The notes beneath the pieces are model-generated. The model was not told the origin of the DNA. It did no database searches and was given only the letters and a program-made list of their open reading frames with translations. A DNA stretch of 64,000 nucleotides. It comes from Alphaproteobacteria bacterium. GTDB taxonomy: Bacteria; Pseudomonadota; Alphaproteobacteria; Sphingomonadales; Sphingomonadaceae. Each line of letters begins with the position of its first letter. Within the stretch, counting starts at the first letter, position 1. The stretch is from NCBI GenBank assembly GCA_018823325.1, contig JAHJIJ010000027.1, positions 1-64,000 of the forward strand. Reading direction: 5' to 3'. This document shows, one piece after another, positions 25,219 through 33,608 of the stretch. The position numbers and the translations under genes are program-made.

Positions 25219-27374
25219 GCGGCGCGGACAAGATCGGCCAGCTTCTCGCTGGTAATCGCTGGCGAGCGCAGAAAACCTTGGTAACAGGTGCAGCCCGCGC
25301 GCGCGAGCAACGCTAGCTGCTGCTCTGTTTCCACGCCCTCTGCGATGACGCCAAGGCCAAGCGAGCGGCCCATGTCGATAATGGCGCGAACGATCACGCG
25401 ATCCCGTGCCGTCCCTTCTATATCCCTGGCGATGCTGCGATCGATCTTGAGATAATCGAGCGGCAGCGCCTTGAGATAAGCGAGGCTCGAATAGCCGGTG
25501 CCGAAATCATCGACTGCAACCTTCAGACCGGCTTCTCGCAGCTGATCCATGAGCAGGGCCGCGCCGGCAAGATGCTCGACAAGTCCGCTCTCGGTCAGCT
25601 CGACCGTGAGGCGATCGCGCGCAAAGCCCGACGCATCGACAGTGCGCAGGAAATTGAAGAGGAAATCGGGCTCGGAAATATCCGCCGCTGTGACATTCAC
25701 GGCGAGGCGAAGGTCGCGAAGGTCATCGGGCCAGGCCGCCGCTTCTGCCAGAGCACGCGCATGGATATGATCGGAGAGCGGGAGCATGAAATCCGATCGC
25801 TCCGCAATCGCAAACAAGGCGCCCGCGCCAATTTCGCCATAATGCGGGTGCTGCCAGCGGGCGAGCGCCTCGACGCCCACGATGCTGTCATCCTCCATGG
25901 CATATTGCGGCTGGAACAGAAGCTGGATCTGCCCGGAATCAAGCGCGTGTCGCAGGTCGTTCTGAAGCCGATCATCGTTGACGATCCGGCTCGCCTCATC
26001 TGCAACGCGCACGCGAATGCCGCCCTGCGCGCTGCCGCGTTTCGCATCCGCAAGCGCATTGCTGGCCCGGCGCAGGATGATCTCCGCCGCATCGCCGCTC
26101 TGCCCGGGTGCAAGACCGCAGCGGGCGGTCAGCCGAATCAGAAAATCGCCCGCATTGAACGGCCGGCTGATCTCCGCGATGATCTGGCGCGCAAGCAGCG
26201 TCGCGCGCTCGATCGGCGCTTCGGAAGCATTTGTCCCGCTCACCAGGGCGATAACGAACTCCGTTCCAGTAATCCGCGCGACGAGCGAGTCACGGGGGGC
26301 CATCGCATCGACGAGCCGCTGCAGACGCATTGCGACGCGCGAGAGCATGGCATCACCCACAAGGCGACCATAAGCGCTGTTCACCCGATCAAAATCGCCG
26401 AGCCCAACCAGCAACACGGCGGGAAAACGATTTTGCGCCATCACATGATCGATCCAGCGAATCGCGCCCTGCCGGCTGGCGAGGCCCGTCATCAGGTCAC
26501 GGTCCCGACTGCTGCCGCGCTGATGGACGTCCAGCTCCTCGACCTCGCCGCTGAAGCCGTTGGCATCGGGATAGAGATGCTGGACCAGGCGTCGCCCCGG
26601 CTGAGCAGGCACGGCATGGGCAAAGGCTGCCGGCATGAGATCATCGACGGCGCGGCGAATGGCGGCAATGGCCCCTGCCCTGTCCGCTCGATCGAGCGCG
26701 CGCACAAGATCGGCAATACCGAGGCGGGCATAGTCAGCACCCGGCACCATGATCTTGAGCAGCTCGGCAAGAGCCGGGCTGATTGCCAGCGTCCGCTCGG
26801 TGCCATTCCAGCGCCAGAACAGCGCATCGCTCCGGGGCACGGCGTGGCGGCTACCTGAGGGCGCAAGACTGCCAACCAGTCGTTCGGCAAGCTTGTCAGC
26901 CATCCGCAGGGCGGACGCGAAACGCGCCGCATTGATCTCGCCGTCAAGGATATGCGTCGCGCCGGCGGCAATGAGCGCTGGGACATAGGGCGCGCCACAA
27001 TCCTGCAGCAGCAGCAGCAAGGCGCCACCGGACGCCTCCACGGCGCCGGAAAGGGTCTTCACGGCCTCCAGCGCCTCGGCCTCCGTCATCCCGCGCACAT
27101 CCAGCACGGCGATACGGGCGAGACTGCCCAGATAGCGGCTCTCCGCCCGGTCCAGACGGCGCGCGGCAATCGGTTTCCATCCGGCAGCGCCAGCCAGTGC
27201 CGACAGCCGGCTGCGCTCCGCTTCCGACAATATGAACAGCGGCAATCCGTCCGTTTCCTCAAACAGGTCCGGCGACAGGTCGCCTGCCTCTCCAGGCTGG
27301 GTTACGGCGGGTTCAGTCAAGACAAGCGGAATCCGTTCAACTTCGGTGCAAGGTGGGGCCAGACATTGAACCAC
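25209..27374 (-). CDS. Degenerate GGDEF / EAL c-di-GMP phosphodiesterase
   Basis: About 720 residues. The N-terminal third looks like a receiver-like Rossmann domain without a clear phosphorylation site (IAVLDVRG), then a PAS-like segment. The GGDEF domain has TGTEF in place of GGDEF, so diguanylate cyclase activity is unlikely. The EAL domain is complete: VEALARWQHP, NVTAAD, ELTES, DDFGTGYSSL, LKIDRS and EGVET. The likely net role is c-di-GMP hydrolysis with the GGDEF as regulatory module. The start is uncertain: the longest frame begins with TTG at 27434 inside the divergent moaA, so the GTG at 27374 or TTG at 27320 is preferred. Confidence 0.85.
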   Translation of the reverse strand: MVQCLAPPCTEVERIPLVLTEPAVTQPGEAGDLSPDLFEETDGLPLFILSEAERSRLSALAGAAGWKPIAARRLDRAESRYLGSLARIAVLDVRGMTEAEALEAVKTLSGAVEASGGALLLLLQDCGAPYVPALIAAGATHILDGEINAARFASALRMADKLAERLVGSLAPSGSRHAVPRSDALFWRWNGTERTLAISPALAELLKIMVPGADYARLGIADLVRALDRADRAGAIAAIRRAVDDLMPAAFAHAVPAQPGRRLVQHLYPDANGFSGEVEELDVHQRGSSRDRDLMTGLASRQGAIRWIDHVMAQNRFPAVLLVGLGDFDRVNSAYGRLVGDAMLSRVAMRLQRLVDAMAPRDSLVARITGTEFVIALVSGTNASEAPIERATLLARQIIAEISRPFNAGDFLIRLTARCGLAPGQSGDAAEIILRRASNALADAKRGSAQGGIRVRVADEASRIVNDDRLQNDLRHALDSGQIQLLFQPQYAMEDDSIVGVEALARWQHPHYGEIGAGALFAIAERSDFMLPLSDHIHARALAEAAAWPDDLRDLRLAVNVTAADISEPDFLFNFLRTVDASGFARDRLTVELTESGLVEHLAGAALLMDQLREAGLKVAVDDFGTGYSSLAYLKALPLDYLKIDRSIARDIEGTARDRVIVRAIIDMGRSLGLGVIAEGVETEQQLALLARAGCTCYQGFLRSPAITSEKLADLVRAAQP

Positions 27375-27415
27375 CGTTCGGGATGGTTGCGCCGCCCCCC
27401 TGCATCGCCTAGCTA

Positions 27416-28447
27416 ATGCACATGGCGAACGCAATCGACAGCCTCCCCGCCGCAGCCCCCGGCATGCGCGACAGTCACGGTCGCCGCATCGATTATCTGC
27501 GGATTTCGGTGACGGATCGCTGCGACCTGCGCTGCCGCTACTGCATGAGCGAGACGATGCAGTTCCTGCCGCGTCGGGAAATCCTGACTCTGGAGGAAAT
27601 CGCGGTGATTGCCGAGCGCTTCATTGCGCGGGGTGTGCGGCGCATCCGTCTTTCCGGCGGCGAACCGCTCGTGCGGCGCGATTTTGGTGATCTGGCGCGA
27701 GCGCTTGGGCGTCACGTGAAAGCCGGGCGGCTCGACGAGCTGACCCTCACCACCAACGGCACGCAACTTGCTGCGCATGCGGACATGCTGTTCGACGTCG
27801 GCATTCGGCGGATCAATGTCAGCCTCGATGCGCTCGATCCGGAGATTTTCGCGCATGTTACGCGCGGCGGCGATGTCTCCAAGGTACTTTCGGGCCTCGA
27901 TGCGGCGCGCGAGGCCGGCCTCAAGGTCAAGCTCAATACGGTCGCCCTGCGTGACACCAACGAGCATCAGATCCTGCCACTGCTCGATTACTGCGAGGCC
28001 ATGGGCTTCGATCTCACGCTGATCGAGACGATGCCACTTGGCGAAATTGCAGAGGACCGGTCCGACCGTTTTCTGCCACTCATCGAAGCCATTGCGCCCA
28101 TTCGCGGGCGCCATGCCCTCATCCCGTTGGACGACCGCACGGGTGGTCCCGCCCGTTACTTCGCGCTGTCCGGGCTCAAGACGCGCCTGGGTCTGATCAC
28201 ACCGCTCTCACAGAATTTCTGTGCGGACTGCAATCGCATGCGTCTCACCTGCCAAGGCCGCATCTATATGTGCCTGGGCCATGAGGATCATATCGACCTC
28301 AAGGCCGCGTTCCGCGAACAGGGCGTGAGCGGCATCGATGCGCTGCTCGATCAGGCGCTGGCTGCCAAGCCGCTGGCGCATGACTTCAGTGTCGCGGCGG
28401 GCGCCAAGCCGGCCACGCGGCGCCACATGAGCGTGACGGGCGGGTAG
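27416..28447 (+). CDS. moaA: GTP 3',8-cyclase (molybdenum cofactor biosynthesis protein A)
   Basis: A 343-residue radical SAM enzyme, first step of molybdopterin synthesis. The N-terminal 4Fe-4S cluster motif has C36, C40 and C43 (RCDLRCRYC). The C-terminal cluster is in FCADCNRMRLTCQG. The C-terminus ends in SVTGG, matching the conserved terminal GG. Two ATGs, 27416 and 27422, are possible. No other moa gene is nearby. Confidence 0.95.
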   Translation: MHMANAIDSLPAAAPGMRDSHGRRIDYLRISVTDRCDLRCRYCMSETMQFLPRREILTLEEIAVIAERFIARGVRRIRLSGGEPLVRRDFGDLARALGRHVKAGRLDELTLTTNGTQLAAHADMLFDVGIRRINVSLDALDPEIFAHVTRGGDVSKVLSGLDAAREAGLKVKLNTVALRDTNEHQILPLLDYCEAMGFDLTLIETMPLGEIAEDRSDRFLPLIEAIAPIRGRHALIPLDDRTGGPARYFALSGLKTRLGLITPLSQNFCADCNRMRLTCQGRIYMCLGHEDHIDLKAAFREQGVSGIDALLDQALAAKPLAHDFSVAAGAKPATRRHMSVTGG

Positions 28448-28456
28448 CGCCACATC

Positions 28457-29230
28457 ATGACCGACCGCAAACTTGCTCTGCTGGCATCGCCCACGGAGAC
28501 CGCACAGGACGCCGCACGACGCCTGCAGGCGGTGATTCCGTTCGTCAGCCTGAACGAGGCTGATGTCATCATTGCGCTCGGCGGCGATGGCTTCATGCTC
28601 CAGACCCTGCACGCGCTGCTCGAGAGCCATCGCACGGTGCCGGTGTTCGGCATGAACCTCGGCACAGTCGGCTTCCTGATGAACGAGTGGCGGCAGGACG
28701 GACTCGACCAGCGGCTGGACAAGGCCAAGCCCTTCAAGGTCAATCCGCTGCGGATGCACGCCGTCACGGTCAGCGGCGAAACGGTCGTGCTGCCGGCCAT
28801 CAACGAAATCTCGCTGCTGCGCGAAACGCGGCAGACCGCATGGCTGGAAGTCTCGGTCAACGGCCGCGTCGTCATTCAGGAACTGGTCTGCGATGGCGCG
28901 CTGGTCGCGACGCCGGCTGGATCGACGGCCTACAATCTCTCTGCCCATGGCCCCATTCTGCCGCTCGACTGCGGCCTCGTCGCGCTCACGCCGATCAGCC
29001 CCTTCCGTCCGCGACGCTGGCGCGGCGCGATTCTGCCCGAACGCAGCAAGATTCGCCTGCGCGTCGTCGACCCGGTGAAGCGCCCGGTCTCCGCCGTGGC
29101 CGACCAGCGCGAAGTGCGCGACGTCTCGCAAGTCGAGATTGCCGTGGATTTCGCCATGCCGCTCACGCTTTTGTTCGATCCCGAGCATACGCTCGACGAT
29201 CGGATCGCGGCTGAACAATTTATCTCGTGA
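28457..29230 (+). CDS. nadK: NAD kinase
   Basis: A 257-residue NAD+ kinase producing NADP+. GGDGFML (42-48) is the family's signature, followed by GMNLGTVGFLMNE and the substrate loop ATPAGSTAYNLSAHGPILP. It starts ten bases after moaA and may share its transcript. Confidence 0.95.
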   Translation: MTDRKLALLASPTETAQDAARRLQAVIPFVSLNEADVIIALGGDGFMLQTLHALLESHRTVPVFGMNLGTVGFLMNEWRQDGLDQRLDKAKPFKVNPLRMHAVTVSGETVVLPAINEISLLRETRQTAWLEVSVNGRVVIQELVCDGALVATPAGSTAYNLSAHGPILPLDCGLVALTPISPFRPRRWRGAILPERSKIRLRVVDPVKRPVSAVADQREVRDVSQVEIAVDFAMPLTLLFDPEHTLDDRIAAEQFIS

Positions 29231-29296
29231 GCGCTCTTGCGTTTCTTTGAAAGCCGCTGCTATAGGCGCGGCCTCGCCGGACGAAAGCCCGGCTGC

Positions 29297-29371
29297 TCCC
29301 CGATAGCTCAGCGGTAGAGCATTCGACTGTTAATCGAATGGCCGTAGGTTCGAATCCTACTCGGGGAGCCA
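29297..29371 (+). tRNA. tRNA-Asn(GUU)
   Basis: A 75-base gene with encoded CCA. The acceptor stem TCCCCGA pairs with TCGGGGA, the anticodon loop CTGTTAA (GTT) is closed by TTCGA/TCGAA, and the T arm GGTTCGAATCC is normal. Confidence 0.96.
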
Positions 29372-29491
29372 CTACTCCAGACATCACCAAACACTGGCGC
29401 AGGCGCGCGATTCTGCCTGCCCTGTTCTGCTGCTCAAAAAGGGTTAGCTGCGTTGACAGGCTCGCCTCTCCCCCCGCATGAGCGGTGCGGC

Positions 29492-30709
29492 ATGAAACTC
29501 GCTTACCTCCTCAACATCTATCCGCTGATCAGCACGACGTTCATCCGGCGGGAGATCGGCGCGATCGAGGCGCTTGGCCAGCCGGTCGAGCGCTTCGCCT
29601 TGCGGCACTGGGATGACAGGCTCGTCGACCCCGAAGACATCGCCGAGCAGACACGCACGCACTATATCATCACCGGCAGCAAGGCAGCCTTGCTCTGGGA
29701 TGTGCTGCTGACCTGCCTGCTGCATCCGGTGCGCACCCTTCGGCTGCTGCCGCTGTGGTGGCAGGTATGGCGCAATGCCGGGCGCAATTTTGTGGCGCAT
29801 GTCGCGTATCTGCTCGAGGCCATGGCCTTTACACGGCGCGCGCGGGCGCGGGGCATCGATCATGTCCACACCCATTTCTCGACCAACGCCACGACCGTAG
29901 CGATGCTTGCCCGGCGTCTGGGAGGACCTTCCTACAGCTTCACCGTGCACGGGCCGGACGAACTTGTCCCCGGCGAACCTGCACGTCTCTCGATCCGGGA
30001 AAAGGCGCGCGACGCTGCCTTCATCGTCGCGATCACGCGCTACTGCCGCGACCGCATTGTAGAGGAGGCACCCGAGGCGGCGGCCAAGGTGTGCATCGTC
30101 CATTGCGGTATCAATCTGGACGATTTCCCTTATGATCCAGCCCCGACCGAGAGCAGCCGCATCATTTGCATCGGCCGGCTGTGCGCCAACAAGGGCCAGA
30201 TTCATATTCCCCCGGCTGTCGCGGCGGTGATCGGCGAGTTTCCTGATCTCATCGTGGAACTGATCGGCGGCGGAGATGATGAGGCGGCCCTGCGGGAAGC
30301 GATCCGGCAGCATGGCGTCGAGAAGAATGTCATCCTGCATGGCTGGGGCACCGGCGCTTATGTGCGGGAACAGCTTCTCGCCGGGCGCGCCATGCTCCTC
30401 CCAAGCTATGCCGAGGGCCTGCCCATCGGAATCATGGAGGCGTTCGCCATTGGCCGCCCGGTGCTGAGCACCACCATTGCCGGCATTCCCGAATTGCTCG
30501 ACGAAAGCTGCGGCTGGATCTTCGCGCCGGGTGACGAGGACGCGATTGCCGAGGCACTGCGTGGCATCATGCGCGCGACGCCCGAGCAGCGCGCGGCGCT
30601 GGGAGCCGAGGCGCGGCGGCGGGTTGAAGAGCGGCACGATTTGTTCAAATCGGCAGCGACATTGCTGGACTATTTCAGGGACGAAGTGGCATCCGCCGGG
30701 CGTAGCTGA
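29492..30709 (+). CDS. Group 4-type glycosyltransferase
   Basis: A 405-residue GT-B glycosyltransferase of the GT4 group. N-terminal acceptor half MKLAYLLNIYPLISTTFIRREI; HTHFSTNATTVAMLA and the FTVHGPDEL segment; C-terminal donor-binding half with LPSYAEGLPIGIMEAFAIGRPV and IPELL. These match enzymes of exopolysaccharide or colanic-acid-like assembly. Sugar donor and acceptor are unknown. A single such gene outside a polysaccharide cluster. The ATG at 29492 is preferred over an upstream TTG. Confidence 0.88.
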   Translation: MKLAYLLNIYPLISTTFIRREIGAIEALGQPVERFALRHWDDRLVDPEDIAEQTRTHYIITGSKAALLWDVLLTCLLHPVRTLRLLPLWWQVWRNAGRNFVAHVAYLLEAMAFTRRARARGIDHVHTHFSTNATTVAMLARRLGGPSYSFTVHGPDELVPGEPARLSIREKARDAAFIVAITRYCRDRIVEEAPEAAAKVCIVHCGINLDDFPYDPAPTESSRIICIGRLCANKGQIHIPPAVAAVIGEFPDLIVELIGGGDDEAALREAIRQHGVEKNVILHGWGTGAYVREQLLAGRAMLLPSYAEGLPIGIMEAFAIGRPVLSTTIAGIPELLDESCGWIFAPGDEDAIAEALRGIMRATPEQRAALGAEARRRVEERHDLFKSAATLLDYFRDEVASAGRS

Positions 30710-30740
30710 GAGTAAAAAGAGGCACAGTCGGGCGGCTGCG

Positions 30741-30768
30741 CCCTAGGCTCCTGCCTGCGCAGGAGCAC
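30741..30768. repeat. Dispersed palindromic repeat, copy 4
   Basis: CTCCTGCCTGCGCAGGAG core with CCCTAG before and CAC after, nearly identical to the copy at 12827-12854. It lies in the gap between the glycosyltransferase and the terminator. Confidence 0.7.
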
Positions 30769-30786
30769 GATGATCAGCACTTACGA

Positions 30787-30820
30787 AAAGGGCGCCGGAA
30801 CCGTTGTTCCAGCGCCCTTT
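30787..30820. terminator. Bidirectional terminator (glycosyltransferase / ndk)
   Basis: AAAGGGCGC (30787-30795) pairs with GCGCCCTTT (30812-30820); an inner GGAAC/GTTCC extends the stem. The stem ends in A and T runs on either side, as expected for a two-way intrinsic terminator between convergent genes. Confidence 0.85.
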
Positions 30821-30853
30821 CTCTAATTCGTAACAACTCGGCGGGCGGTCGGC

Positions 30854-31276
30854 TCAGCCGACGATTTCTTCCGGCTTGAAGAAATAGGCGATCTCGATTG
30901 CGGCATTCTCTTCGCTATCCGAACCGTGGACGCTGTTCGCTTCGATCGATTCAGCCAGTTCCTTGCGGATGGTGCCGGGCTCGGCATTGGCCGGGTTCGT
31001 GGCGCCCATGATGTCGCGATTGCGCTTCACGGCGTCCTCGCCCTCGAGCACCTGAACGACAACCGGGCCGGAAATCATGAACTCGACGAGCTCACCGAAG
31101 AAGGGACGCTCCTTGTGAACGGCATAGAAACCCTCGGCCTGCTCGCGGCTCATCTGGATGCGCTTGGAGGCGACGACGCGAAGGCCGGCTTCTTCCAGCA
31201 TCTTGGTGACGGCGCCGGTCAGGTTGCGGCGGGTCGCATCGGGCTTGATGATCGAAAAAGTGCGGGTCACCGCCAT
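30854..31276 (-). CDS. ndk: Nucleoside diphosphate kinase
   Basis: A 140-residue NDP kinase. The phospho-acceptor histidine is H118 in NSVHGSDS, with [15 protein letters not shown] and [11 protein letters not shown] also present. It equilibrates nucleoside tri- and diphosphates. The start is supported by typical N-terminus [13 protein letters not shown]. Confidence 0.97.
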   Translation of the reverse strand: MAVTRTFSIIKPDATRRNLTGAVTKMLEEAGLRVVASKRIQMSREQAEGFYAVHKERPFFGELVEFMISGPVVVQVLEGEDAVKRNRDIMGATNPANAEPGTIRKELAESIEANSVHGSDSEENAAIEIAYFFKPEEIVG

Positions 31277-31402
31277 GAGAAATGCTCCGGTAATGAAAAA
31301 TGAACGGACTAGGTCGCGCGCGCTCTAGCCGCGAAGCGATGGCCAATCAAGAGTGCGGGCCATAGCGCCAATACTGATCGGCAAACTTGGGTTCCCTAAA
31401 AC

Positions 31403-31840
31403 TCAGGGCCCCTGCCGCCAGCGACCGCCCTCCTGCTTCCAGAAACGAGGCGTGACCTGATCCAGCTTGCTGAGAGCCTTCCAGGCCTGCCGGGCGATGC
31501 CGACAGTTTCCTCGTCAAAGAAATAGAAGGCCCGCTCGAAGTCCAGCGCCTCATCGCGCCACTGACCGTCGGTCAGCGCAATATAGCGCGCGCCATTCAC
31601 GGCATTGCTGTCGGAAGAGAGCAGGACCGGCTGCACCTGCGGCATCGGCGCATCGGCATGATCATTGGCGAGATAACTGTCAGGCGCGGCGCTCCACAGG
31701 CCGCCGGATATCCGATCCAGCTGGTCCCGCTGCGCGGACACGACCAGCAGTCGCCCGCCGCCATCGACGATCTTGCGCGCGATGGCGGGAATGACCGCCT
31801 CGACCGGATCGCGACTGAGTTGATAGAAATCCACCTGCAT
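31403..31840 (-). CDS. holC: DNA polymerase III subunit chi
   Basis: A 145-residue HolC. Recognised by the N-terminus MQVDFYQLSRDP, the central LLVVSAQRDQLDRISGGLWS and C-terminal FYFFDEETVGIARQAW. It links the clamp loader to single-strand-binding protein. It follows pepA on the same strand with 61 bases between. Confidence 0.9.
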   Translation of the reverse strand: MQVDFYQLSRDPVEAVIPAIARKIVDGGGRLLVVSAQRDQLDRISGGLWSAAPDSYLANDHADAPMPQVQPVLLSSDSNAVNGARYIALTDGQWRDEALDFERAFYFFDEETVGIARQAWKALSKLDQVTPRFWKQEGGRWRQGP

Positions 31841-31901
31841 GGGCCCGCCCTAGCGTGATCCGGCCCGGCTGCGAAGGCCGGGCCGGGAAATCCGCAAAAG
31901 C

Positions 31902-33356
31902 TCAGCCAGCCTGATAATGATCGCGGATCAGCTGATCGAGCAGGCGCACGCCATAGCCGGTCGCGCCTTTCTCCCATGTCGCGCCGGGCTTGTCCGCCCA
32001 GACCATGCCCGCGATGTCCAGATGCGCCCATTTGACGCCGTCCTGCACATAGCGCTTGATGAACTGTGCCGCCGTGATCGAGCCGGCAAAACGCGGGCCG
32101 ATGTTCTTCATGTCGGCAATGGGACTATCGATCAGCTTGTCATAAGCGGGCGAGAGCGGGAAGCGCCACAGCTTGTCGCCGCTCTCCTGCCCCGCGCTGA
32201 GGAGCTGATTGGCGAGGCCATCATCATTGCTGAATAGGCCGCCATGCTCGCTGCCGAGCGAGATCAGCATCGCGCCGGTGAGCGTCGCCAGATCGATCAC
32301 GGTTTCAGGCTTGTAGGTCTGCTGCGCCCACCAGATCGCGTCACACAGCACGAGCCGCCCTTCCGCATCCGTGTTGAGCACTTCGACCGTCTGGCCAGAC
32401 ATGGTCTTGACGATATCGCCCGGACGCTGCGCGCCGCCATCGGGCATATTTTCGACAAGGCCGCAAATGCCAACGACATGCGCCGGGGCTTTGCGCAAAG
32501 CGAGCGCCTTCATCGCGCCCGCGACGGCACCCGCGCCGCCCATATCCCACTTCATGTCTTCCATGCCGGCGCCGGGCTTGAGCGAAATGCCGCCCGTATC
32601 GAACGTCACGCCCTTGCCGACCAACACAAGCGGCTTGGCCTGCGCGCCTCCGGACCCATCCCACCGCATGGCGATCATGCGTGGCTTGCGTACCGAACCC
32701 TGCGCGACGCCGAGCAGTGCGCCCATGCCGAGATTGGCCATGTCGGTCTCATCGAGTACGCTGATCTCGATGCCGTGATCGACCAGATGACGGCACCGCT
32801 CCACGAAACTCTCGGGATAAATGATGTTGCCCGGCTCAGCGACGAGTTCACGTGTGAATGCAACGCCTTGGGCAACGGCTTTAAGGTCATCCATCAGCGA
32901 GGACAACTCTGCCGAGTCGTGGACGAGCGTCAGCGTCTCGAGTGTCGGCTTGGACTTCTCAGGCAGCTTGGTACGATAGGTGTCGATGCGCCAGGCACGC
33001 AGCTGGGCACCGAGCCCGATACGGGCAAGCAATGCCGGCGCGAGTCCGGCGCCGTCGACGGCAGCATGCACCACCCCCGAGGTCTGCAGCCGTGCGCTGA
33101 TCGCGCCGCCAGCTTTCTCCAGATCGGCAAGGGCGCCTTCCCCGGTACCGACCAGCAGCACACGCACCGTCTTTCCGGCTTCGCGCACAAACAATTCGAC
33201 AATGGCGCCCGCCTCACCCGTGAAGCGCGATGCTGCCGCTGCCTCTGCCGCCAGGGCCTGCGCCTCGATCGCCGGGGAAATGGTTGCCCCCTTCCCGATC
33301 GGGAAAATAAGGCAGCCCACATCGGCTGGACGGCTGGCAGTGATAGCGATTTGCAT
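31902..33356 (-). CDS. pepA: Leucyl aminopeptidase
   Basis: A 484-residue M17 aminopeptidase with two metal ions. The catalytic block VGKGVTFDTGGISLKPG has the conserved metal-binding Lys and Asp, and NTDAEGRLVL is the family signature with Asp and Glu ligands. The ATG at 33356 (MQIAITASRP) fits the family; a longer frame reaches into the divergent lptD leader. PepA proteins can also bind DNA; nothing here tests that. Confidence 0.93.
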   Translation of the reverse strand: MQIAITASRPADVGCLIFPIGKGATISPAIEAQALAAEAAAASRFTGEAGAIVELFVREAGKTVRVLLVGTGEGALADLEKAGGAISARLQTSGVVHAAVDGAGLAPALLARIGLGAQLRAWRIDTYRTKLPEKSKPTLETLTLVHDSAELSSLMDDLKAVAQGVAFTRELVAEPGNIIYPESFVERCRHLVDHGIEISVLDETDMANLGMGALLGVAQGSVRKPRMIAMRWDGSGGAQAKPLVLVGKGVTFDTGGISLKPGAGMEDMKWDMGGAGAVAGAMKALALRKAPAHVVGICGLVENMPDGGAQRPGDIVKTMSGQTVEVLNTDAEGRLVLCDAIWWAQQTYKPETVIDLATLTGAMLISLGSEHGGLFSNDDGLANQLLSAGQESGDKLWRFPLSPAYDKLIDSPIADMKNIGPRFAGSITAAQFIKRYVQDGVKWAHLDIAGMVWADKPGATWEKGATGYGVRLLDQLIRDHYQAG

Positions 33357-33608
33357 GGAAACAAGCTCCTGGAAACGAATTGTGCAGCCATATGGCAGGG
33401 ATGGAATATGGATGCGGAATAGCGTCTTGCCAGAGGGCATGCCACGGCAAACGGACAGTTAACCGCGATTTCACGCTTTGGAAGGCAATTGCGGAGCACG
33501 CGCTGCAGTGCAATAGGGCAGCGTTGCACTCGGCGCGCGCGGCCCGCGAGCCGCGCTGGGAGAAGACGATTGGTTGCCAGGATGAGCCGTGAAGCGCGCG
33601 AGCGGAAC

